Shown here: piece by piece, positions 31,634 through 37,744 of the stretch
Position numbering within the stretch: position 1 is the first letter of the stretch
Layout: each line of letters starts with the position of its first letter
Source of the DNA: an uncultured Faecalibacterium sp.
GTDB taxonomy: Bacteria; Bacillota; Clostridia; Oscillospirales; Ruminococcaceae
Assembly (NCBI GenBank): GCA_934526125.1
Contig: CAKSZU010000012.1
Span: 1-37,744, forward strand
Direction: 5' to 3'
Length of the DNA stretch: 37,744 nt
Position numbers and translations under genes: made by a program
The notes under the pieces: generated by a model
Seen by the model: only the letters and a program-made list of their open reading frames with translations
Database searches by the model: none
Told to the model about the DNA's origin: nothing

Positions 31634-33393
31634 TCCTGCAAGCACTTACTGCTTATTATGAGCAGCTTCTGGCACAGGGCAAGGTAGAGGCCCCCGGCTG
31701 GGACAGCAAGTTCAAGGTCAGCTATGAACTGTGCCTTGGTCCGGACGGCCAGCTTCTTGCCCTGAATGATCTGCGGCAGGAGATGCCCAAAGGTAAAAAA
31801 ACGGTCATTGTCCCCCGGGAGATGCCTGTTCCCCACCGTGTCAAGCGGACCGTCGGCGTCGCGGCAAACTTTCTGTGCGACAACACTTCCTACCTGCTGG
31901 GTGCAGATACAAAGGGCAAGCCGGAGCGCGCCCGGCAGTGTTTTGAAGCCTGCGCAGCGCTCCATCACAAGCTGCTGGACGGGGTCGATTCCCCCATTGC
32001 AAAGGCAATTCTCGCCTTTTTTGACAGCTGGGATCCCGATACCACATCGGTACATCCCTTGCTGGCCCCCTATTGGGCCGACCTGAACAACAACGCCAAC
32101 CTTCTTTTCGGTTACGACGGCCCGGACGGTACCCGCTGCTTTGCCACCGAAGATGCCGCCATCCGGGCTGCATGGCAGGCAGAGTTCGATTCCGCCGATC
32201 CGAACGCCGCAACCGCCCGCTGCCTTATCACTGGAAAAGAAGCACCCGCCGCTCTCATCCACCCTGCCATTAAGGGTGTTGTAGGCGCTCAGGCCGCTGG
32301 TGCGGCACTGGTCTCTTTTAACGCGCCTGCTTTCTGCTCCTACGGCCATGAGCAGGGTGAGAACGCCCCGGTCAGCGAATATGCTGCTTTTGCCTATACC
32401 ACTGCACTGAATCTCCTTTTGGCAGACCCCAATTGCTGCCGCCGCATCGGCGACACCACCATTGTCTGCTGGGCTGAAAATGCCTCCTCCGTCTACCCGC
32501 AGGCCATGGGCATGTTCCTCTGCGGTGTTCCGGAAGAGCGCGGCATTCAGGACTCTGACCTCGCCGCCGCACTGGAATCCCTTGCCCGGGGCAGACCTGT
32601 CACTTTTCTGGATGCACTGCTCCGGCCGGATCAGAAATTCTATGTACTGGGCATCTCGCCCAATGCAGCCCGGCTTTCTGTCCGGTTCTTCCTGCGGGAC
32701 ACCTTTGGTGCCTTTGCCAAAAATCTGCAGGACCACGCCGAACGGCTCCGCATCGTCCGTCCTGCCTTTGACAAGCGAGAGAACCTTTCGGTCTGGGCGC
32801 TGGCCCGGGAGACCGTCAACCTGAAAGAGCGCACCCCAACGCCATCGCCCCAGCTGGTGGGTGACTTGCTTCGGGCAGTGCTGACCGGCGGGCTCTACCC
32901 CGCCACCCTGCTCAACAGCGTGACCATGCGCATCCGGGCCGAACAGGAGATCACCCGAGGGCGCGCCGCCATCCTGAAAGCCTATTATCTCCGCAATTAT
33001 CCCACTGAGATCAACAAGGAGGTCTTTACTGTGAACCCCAACGAATCTGCCAACGTTCCTTATGTGCTGGGAGAACTGTTCGCTGTTCTGGAAAACATCC
33101 AGAGTACGGCCAATCCCGGCATCAATACCACGATCCGGGAGCGCTATTTCAACTCGGCCTGTTCCACCCCTGCTGTGGCTTTTCCCTCACTGGTCAAATT
33201 GGCGCAGAAGCATTTGCAGAAGATGAGCCGGCAGAACGAGGTGTATTTCAGCAAACAACTCTCCGAGCTGATGTCCCTGCTGCCGGAGACCGGTTTCCCG
33301 ACCCGGCTGAGCCTGCCGGACCAGGGCAAATTTGAAATCGGTTATTATCACCAGATCCAAAAACGCTTCACCAAGAAGAATGAGGAGGAATAA
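31630..33393 (+). CDS. cas8c: Type I-C Cas8c large Cascade subunit
   Basis: A 587-residue Cas8c (Csd1) protein, the large subunit that reads the PAM and starts target DNA opening. It begins MILQALTAYYEQLL and shows YELCLGPDGQLLALNDLRQE, CLITGKEAPAALIHPAIKGV, FYVLGISPNAARLSVRFF, and a helical C-terminus that can also be made separately as Cas11c. Length is typical. It is coupled to cas5c by an ATGA overlap and followed 3 nt later by cas7c, whose ribosome site (GAGGAGG) lies inside its last codons. Confidence 0.95.
   Translation: MILQALTAYYEQLLAQGKVEAPGWDSKFKVSYELCLGPDGQLLALNDLRQEMPKGKKTVIVPREMPVPHRVKRTVGVAANFLCDNTSYLLGADTKGKPERARQCFEACAALHHKLLDGVDSPIAKAILAFFDSWDPDTTSVHPLLAPYWADLNNNANLLFGYDGPDGTRCFATEDAAIRAAWQAEFDSADPNAATARCLITGKEAPAALIHPAIKGVVGAQAAGAALVSFNAPAFCSYGHEQGENAPVSEYAAFAYTTALNLLLADPNCCRRIGDTTIVCWAENASSVYPQAMGMFLCGVPEERGIQDSDLAAALESLARGRPVTFLDALLRPDQKFYVLGISPNAARLSVRFFLRDTFGAFAKNLQDHAERLRIVRPAFDKRENLSVWALARETVNLKERTPTPSPQLVGDLLRAVLTGGLYPATLLNSVTMRIRAEQEITRGRAAILKAYYLRNYPTEINKEVFTVNPNESANVPYVLGELFAVLENIQSTANPGINTTIRERYFNSACSTPAVAFPSLVKLAQKHLQKMSRQNEVYFSKQLSELMSLLPETGFPTRLSLPDQGKFEIGYYHQIQKRFTKKNEEE
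33031..33393 (+). CDS. cas11c: Cas11c small subunit from an internal start in cas8c
   Basis: Within cas8c, AAGGAGG (33016-33022) lies 8 nt before an in-frame GTG at 33031 (codon 468 of cas8c). Translation from it yields a 120-residue helical protein identical to the Cas8c C-terminus (starting NPNESANVPYVLGEL). It is known that type I-C systems make the small subunit Cas11 from such an internal site, needed for a complete Cascade. The ribosome site is one of the strongest in the locus, yet lies in the middle of a gene, which supports real use. Confidence 0.85.
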   Translation: MNPNESANVPYVLGELFAVLENIQSTANPGINTTIRERYFNSACSTPAVAFPSLVKLAQKHLQKMSRQNEVYFSKQLSELMSLLPETGFPTRLSLPDQGKFEIGYYHQIQKRFTKKNEEE

Positions 33394-33396
33394 ATC

Positions 33397-34281
33397 ATGT
33401 CTGAGCCCATCAAGAACCGCTACGATTTTGTCGTTCTGTTTGACGTAGAAAACGGCAACCCCAACGGCGACCCCGACGCAGGCAACATGCCCCGTGTGGA
33501 CCCGGAGACCGGCTACGGTCTGGTGACCGATGTCTGCCTGAAGCGGAAGATCCGCAACTATGTAGAGACCCTGAAGGAGGATGCCCCCGGCTACCGCATC
33601 TACATCAAGGACGGTACTCCCCTGAACCGCAGCGACAATGACGCCATTGCCGCCCTGGGTATCCAGGAAGATCTGAAGGCCGCCAAAAAGGCAGACCCCG
33701 GCATTGACCGCAAGCTGCGGGACTATATGTGCAAAAACTACTTTGATATCCGCACGTTCGGTGCTGTCATGACCACCTTTGTCAAAGGCGCGCTGAACTG
33801 CGGCCAGGTCCGCGGACCGGTGCAGTTGAGCTTTGCCCGCTCCATTGACCCGGTGGTGCCGCAGGAGGTCACCATCACCCGCGTGGCGATCACCACGGAG
33901 GCCGATGCCGAGAAAAAGGGCACCGAAATGGGCCGCAAACACATCATTCCTTATGCACTGTACCGCGCCGAGGGCTATGTCTCGGCCAACCTCGCCCGCA
34001 AGACCACGGGCTTCTCGGACGAGGACCTGCAGCTGCTGTGGCAGGCCATCCTGAATATGTTTGAAAACGACCACAGTGCCGCCCGTGGCAAAATGGCTGT
34101 GCGAGAACTCATCGTGTTCAAGCACGACTCGGAACTGGGCAACGCCCCGGCTTACAAGCTGTTCGATGCGGTGCAGGTCCAGCGGAATGCCGATGTCATT
34201 GCACCCCGCAGCTATCGTGACTACACGGTCACGGTTGCAGAAACTCTTCCGGAGGGCGTCACCTGCGAAAGGATGTCCTGA
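33397..34281 (+). CDS. cas7c: Type I-C Cas7c backbone subunit
   Basis: A 294-residue Cas7 (Csd2) protein that forms the helical backbone along the crRNA. It has the typical start KNRYDFVVLFDVENGNPNGDPDAGNMPRVD and TDVCLKRKIRNYV. Further along are the FDIRTFGAVMTTF segment and the RGPVQLSFARSIDPVVPQEVTITR stretch. Its stop overlaps the cas4 start by one base (TGATG). Several copies per complex are expected, yet it shares one mRNA with single-copy subunits, so its strong ribosome site probably sets the ratio. Confidence 0.97.
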   Translation: MSEPIKNRYDFVVLFDVENGNPNGDPDAGNMPRVDPETGYGLVTDVCLKRKIRNYVETLKEDAPGYRIYIKDGTPLNRSDNDAIAALGIQEDLKAAKKADPGIDRKLRDYMCKNYFDIRTFGAVMTTFVKGALNCGQVRGPVQLSFARSIDPVVPQEVTITRVAITTEADAEKKGTEMGRKHIIPYALYRAEGYVSANLARKTTGFSDEDLQLLWQAILNMFENDHSAARGKMAVRELIVFKHDSELGNAPAYKLFDAVQVQRNADVIAPRSYRDYTVTVAETLPEGVTCERMS

Positions 34282-34955
34282 TGTCCGCCCCGGAGGATTA
34301 CCTGCTGATGTCCGGCATCCAGCACTTTTGCTTCTGCCGGCGTCAGTGGGCGCTGATCCACCTCGAACAGCAATGGTCGGAGAACCTTCGCACTGCGGAA
34401 GGGCGGCTGGAACACGACCGGTGCCACGATGCCACCCAGACGGAGCGGCGGGGCGATCTGCTCATCACGCGGGGGATGAAGGTCATCAGCCACCGGCTGC
34501 GTCTCTGCGGGGACTGCGATGTCGTGGAGTTCCGGGCTGACCCGGAGGGTGTGCCGCTTCAGCACACCGAAGGCCGCTGGCGTCCCATGCCGGTGGAATA
34601 CAAACACGGCCGTTCCAAGGAGACTGACGCCGACCGGCTGCAGCTCTGCGCCCAGGCCATGGCACTGGAAGAGATGCTGGTATGTGATATCCCGCAGGCG
34701 GCACTCTTCTATGAAGAGACCCGGCGGCGGGAACTGGTGCCGCTCACCGAGGAACTGCGCCAGAAGACGCAGGCAATGGCCGATGAAATGAATCAGTATT
34801 TTGCCCGCGGCTATACTCCGAAAGTCAAACCCGGCATCTTCTGCAACGCCTGTTCGCTCAAGGAACTCTGCCTTCCGGTCCTCTACAAACGTGCCGACCC
34901 AAAAGCCTATTTACAGGAACGCCTGAATGAAGTTTCTTCGGAGGATGCGCCATGA
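34281..34955 (+). CDS. cas4: Cas4, RecB-like exonuclease of spacer acquisition
   Basis: A 224-residue Fe-S nuclease that trims pre-spacers and checks the PAM together with Cas1-Cas2. RecB motifs are present: His45, Asp80 (GDCDVVEF), Glu106 and Lys108 (PVEYKHG), and the QLCAQ motif (121-125). Cluster Cys candidates are Cys17/19 near the N-terminus and Cys188, Cys191, Cys197 (CNACSLKELC) near the C-terminus. It overlaps cas7c by 1 nt and cas1 by 4 nt. Confidence 0.95.
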   Translation: MSAPEDYLLMSGIQHFCFCRRQWALIHLEQQWSENLRTAEGRLEHDRCHDATQTERRGDLLITRGMKVISHRLRLCGDCDVVEFRADPEGVPLQHTEGRWRPMPVEYKHGRSKETDADRLQLCAQAMALEEMLVCDIPQAALFYEETRRRELVPLTEELRQKTQAMADEMNQYFARGYTPKVKPGIFCNACSLKELCLPVLYKRADPKAYLQERLNEVSSEDAP

Positions 34956-35983
34956 GACAACTGCTCGGAACGCTTTACGTCACATCGGAGGATGCCTATC
35001 TCTCACTGGACGGCGAAAATGTTGTTGTCTCCTGCCAGAAAACCGAGATCGGCCGGGTCCCGCTTCACACACTGGAAGGGATCATCAGTTTCAGCCGTTC
35101 CGGAGCCAGCCCTGCCCTGATGGGAAAATGCGCCCGAAACGGGATCGACCTGAGTTTTTTCAGCCCGTACGGTCAGTTTCTGGCACGCACCGTCGGGGAA
35201 GAGCGCGGCAATGTCCTTCTCCGGCAGACACAATACCGCATTGCGGAAAGCGAGGCCCAGAGCTGTTCCTATGCGCGGTACTTCATTCTGGGAAAGGTAT
35301 ACAACGCCCGCTGGGTGCTGGAACGGGCGACCCGCGATCATCCTCAGCGGATCCCGGTGGAAAAGTTCAAGCGGACCAGCGCTCAGCTGGCCGCTGCATT
35401 GCCCCTTCTTGAGCAATGCGAAGACCCGGATCAGCTCCGCGGTCTGGAAGGCGAAGCCGCACAGCGATATTTCGACTGTTTTGACTCCATGATCCTCCAG
35501 CAGCACGATGATTTCTGCTTCACTTCCCGGAATCGCCGGCCTCCCACTGACAATGTGAATGCCCTGCTCTCCTTCGCCTACTCTCTGCTGGCCCGCGATT
35601 GTGCCTCCGCCCTCAGCAGTGTCGGACTGGACCCCTACGTCGGTTTTCTGCATCGCGCCCGGCCCGGCCGCCGGAGCCTTGCGCTGGATCTCATGGAAGA
35701 ACTGCGGGCCGTTTATGCAGACCGCTTCGTCCTCTCCTGCATCAACCAGAAGCTCCTGACCGCCAAGCACTTTCAGAAGCAGGAAAACGGCGCTGTTCTT
35801 CTGACGGACGAGGGGCGGAAAGCCTTCCTCCGCGCCTGGCAGACAAAAAAGACCGAGCAGATCACCCACCCGTTCCTGAAGGAAAAGCTTGCCTGGGGAC
35901 TCGTGCCCTATGTGCAGGCATTGCTTCTTGCGCGGACGCTTCGCGAGGATCTGGAACTTTACCCGCCATTCCTCTGGAAGTGA
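34952..35983 (+). CDS. cas1: Cas1 integrase, type I-C
   Basis: A 343-residue Cas1, the metal-dependent integrase that inserts new spacers at the leader end of the array. Candidate catalytic residues are in place: Glu166 (GLEGEAAQRYF), His234 (YVGFLHRARPG) and Asp246/Glu249 (ALDLMEELR). Length and N-terminus (LLGTLYVTSEDAYLSLDGEN) match type I-C Cas1. Its start overlaps cas4 by 4 nt and cas2 follows 9 nt after its stop. Confidence 0.97.
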   Translation: MRQLLGTLYVTSEDAYLSLDGENVVVSCQKTEIGRVPLHTLEGIISFSRSGASPALMGKCARNGIDLSFFSPYGQFLARTVGEERGNVLLRQTQYRIAESEAQSCSYARYFILGKVYNARWVLERATRDHPQRIPVEKFKRTSAQLAAALPLLEQCEDPDQLRGLEGEAAQRYFDCFDSMILQQHDDFCFTSRNRRPPTDNVNALLSFAYSLLARDCASALSSVGLDPYVGFLHRARPGRRSLALDLMEELRAVYADRFVLSCINQKLLTAKHFQKQENGAVLLTDEGRKAFLRAWQTKKTEQITHPFLKEKLAWGLVPYVQALLLARTLREDLELYPPFLWK

Positions 35984-35992
35984 GGTGCCGCC

Positions 35993-36283
35993 ATGCTTGT
36001 TCTGATCACCTATGACGTCAATACCGAAACTGCAGCCGGACGCAAACGGCTGCGCAAGGTCGCCAAAAAATGTGTGAACCACGGCCAGCGCGTCCAGAAT
36101 TCCGTTTTTGAATGCCTTCTGGATGCCGCTCAGTTCGCCGTTCTGAAGGCCGAACTGACCGCCCTCATCGACCCCGAACTGGACAGCCTGCGATTTTACC
36201 AGCTCGGCAATAACTACCGGTCCAAAGTGGAACATGTCGGCATTCACCCCCGCTTTGAACAGGGAGATGTCCTGATCTTCTGA
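35993..36283 (+). CDS. cas2: Cas2, spacer-acquisition subunit
   Basis: A 96-residue Cas2 with the ferredoxin fold and the conserved Asp8 in LITYDVNT, and HGQRVQNSVFECLLD typical of the I-C group. It forms the Cas1-Cas2 integration complex. Last cas gene, 172 bp before the first repeat. Confidence 0.97.
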   Translation: MLVLITYDVNTETAAGRKRLRKVAKKCVNHGQRVQNSVFECLLDAAQFAVLKAELTALIDPELDSLRFYQLGNNYRSKVEHVGIHPRFEQGDVLIF

Positions 36284-36455
36284 CCTCTCCCCTCGGTGCG
36301 AACCGGAAGCGCTCACGCATTTCCTGCCTCCTTCGCACCCAAAAAAGTCACCTTTCTGCACAGAATTTTCTATTTTCTCCTGATCAGCTCTACCAATTCT
36401 GTGCAGATTGGTATATACTAAGACAAAAGCAGAGTATTTTTTCTCTGTTTTTGCT
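36284..36455 (+). promoter_or_regulatory. CRISPR leader with array promoter
   Basis: An AT-rich leader between cas2 and the first repeat. TATACT (36414-36419), part of TGGTATATACT, is the likely -10 of the array, about 37 nt before the first repeat; no good -35 is seen. Two inverted repeats lie in it: GGTGCGAA (36295-36302) / TTCGCACC (36332-36339), and a perfect 12-bp pair CTGCACAGAATT (36356-36367) / AATTCTGTGCAG (36395-36406), the second arm overlapping the -35 region. Confidence 0.75.
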
Positions 36456-37744
36456 GTCGCCCTCCTCGCGGAGGGCGTGGATAGAAATCCCGGCCGGCAA
36501 GGCCAAGGCAAGCCCCGCGCAGGGTCGCCCTCCTCGCGGAGGGCGTGGATAGAAATCCTCCAATTCTCACCGATTGCAAGCGCGCTGTTTGTCGCCCTCC
36601 TCGCGGAGGGCGTGGATAGAAATGCTTATGGACCTTGACAGGTCTTGCACCTTTGCCGTCGCCCTCCTCGCGGAGGGCGTGGATAGAAATTGCTGCAAGC
36701 TGTCATCACGGCGTTTGCCAGCCGTCGCCCTCCTCGCGGAGGGCGTGGATAGAAATTTGAAGTAGTCAGACATAGCAAATAAAAGAAAGAGGTCGCCCTC
36801 CTCGCGGAGGGCGTGGATAGAAATCCAACAGCTTGCACCGTTAAGCGCCCACTGCTCAGTCGCCCTCCTCGCGGAGGGCGTGGATAGAAATGGACACACT
36901 ACGCAGACGCTCCAGCGTCCGGGCGGTCGCCCTCCTCGCGGAGGGCGTGGATAGAAATTTGGTGTCGATAACACCGCGAATCAGCAGGGAGGTCGCCCTC
37001 CTCGCGGAGGGCGTGGATAGAAATACAAGCGCAAGACCAAGCTGCGGGGGAGTGTCCAAGTCGCCCTCCTCGCGGAGGGCGTGGATAGAAATATAAGCAG
37101 CCTGCGGGTCGGGGAACAAACCGGGTGGTCGCCCTCCTCGCGGTGGGCGTGGATAGAAATACCTGCCCCACCCCCGGCGGTCCCCACATACCCCGGTCGC
37201 CCTCCTCGCGGAGGGCGTGGATAGAAATCTGACCCGTGAGCATGAAACAGAAGCCGGAGAAGGTCGCCCTCCTCGCGGAGGGCGTGGATAGAAATAAAGA
37301 AGAGGACGTGACCCCGGACGAGTTTGCCGGTCGCCCTCCTCGCGGAGGGCGTGGATAGAAATCGCCCACGCCACAAAACCGCGCACAGGGCTTTATAAGG
37401 GTCGCCCTCCTCGCGGAGGGCGTGGATAGAAATGTATGACGTGGATGGGTTGTTAAAGAGATTGGAGTCGCCCTCCTCGCGGAGGGCGTGGATAGAAATG
37501 TTGTATTTCCGGTTGATGTCATCAATATGTAGCGTCGCCCTCCTCGCGGAGGGCGTGGATAGAAATCATCTGCTACAATGCAGATATCGCCGCCCGCGTT
37601 GTCGCCCTCCTCGCGGAGGGCGTGGATAGAAATAGAACGTCACAGCAGTAACGAACAAGTCTTGTAGGGTCGCCCTCCTCGCGGAGGGCGTGGATAGAAA
37701 TCCACGAATGCTTTCATTCTTGTCCTTTCTATTGTGTCGCCCTC
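36456..37744 (+). CRISPR. Type I-C CRISPR array, 19 repeats plus a partial one
   Basis: The 33-nt repeat reads GTCGCCCTCCTCGCG then GAGGGCGTGGATAGAAAT. Its hairpin stem is GCCCTC/GAGGGC and it ends in the GTGGATAGAAAT type handle; the form is that of type I-C repeats. Starts are at 36456, 36524, 36591, 36658, 36724, 36792, 36859, 36926, 36992, 37060, 37128, 37196, 37263, 37330, 37401, 37467, 37534, 37601, 37669 and a cut copy at 37736. There are 19 spacers of 33-35 nt, except one of 38 nt (37363-37400). All full repeats are identical except the one at 37128, which has T for A in its right stem arm. The array goes on past the window. No spacer was seen to match another part of the window. Confidence 0.98.

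Noticed and set aside
36295..36339. The 8-bp inverted repeat after cas2 as an operon terminator
   Set aside because: The loop is 29 nt and a run of A, not T, follows on the plus strand.
36567..37629. Open frames through the CRISPR array encoding repeated peptides
   Set aside because: They are translations of the 33-nt repeat; no ribosome sites.

Overview
The window (37.7 kb, GC-rich, low-GC promoters with TTGACA/TATAAT boxes and AGGAGG ribosome sites, a CIRCE element, one-piece class I fumarase genes and strict-anaerobe glycyl-radical enzymology) looks like chromosomal DNA of a gut Clostridia member, most likely Faecalibacterium or a close Oscillospiraceae relative. That placement is by style and gene content only.

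Layout. 1-600: tRNA-Val(CAC) and a small Cys-rich membrane protein. 611-1944: a phage-like regulatory module, with two small minus-strand genes facing an S24-type repressor across a very clean divergent promoter pair. 1946-14382: housekeeping block with trmO, a LysR regulator, a CNNM/CorC-type membrane protein, clpB under CIRCE control, a trigger-factor-like lipoprotein, a malic enzyme-fumarase operon, a short DtxR-type regulator and three poorly known genes. 14523-14605: tRNA-Leu(CAA). 14942-25761: a catabolic island with a Gfo/Idh/MocA oxidoreductase, an AraC regulator, a complete TRAP transporter (dctM, dctQ, dctP), then divergently a glycyl-radical activating enzyme, a glycyl-radical enzyme (GRE) with an unusual active-site motif, a double cupin and a class I mannose-6-phosphate-isomerase-like protein. 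Its right edge runs into two broken gene fragments (25.7-26.24 kb). 26433-28083: a trigger-factor-C-like protein, a DUF3592-like protein and tRNA-Leu(CAG).

28583-37744 is a complete type I-C CRISPR-Cas locus: cas3, cas5c, cas8c (with an internal cas11c start), cas7c, cas4, cas1, cas2, a leader and an array of 19 full repeats plus one cut by the window end.

The most interesting signal lies in the 222-bp gap between cas3 and cas5c. On the minus strand there is a self-contained small RNA gene: a TTGAAA-17-TATACT promoter, one degenerate CRISPR repeat whose last 18 nt are identical to the array repeat and whose hairpin is kept, a spacer-like segment, and an intrinsic terminator. The spacer-like segment matches the 5' untranslated region of cas5c next to a TTC motif (the type I-C PAM): 10 of the first 11 positions match, with the mismatch at position 6, and the similarity goes on after a 1-nt gap. 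I infer a crRNA-like RNA that guides the Cascade complex to repress its own operon (CreR-like autoregulation). A second candidate small RNA lies just upstream of cas3 (about 28248-28415). The GRE island is a second candidate for an undescribed pathway: TRAP-imported, probably acidic substrate, radical cleavage or elimination, then isomerase and dehydrogenase steps.
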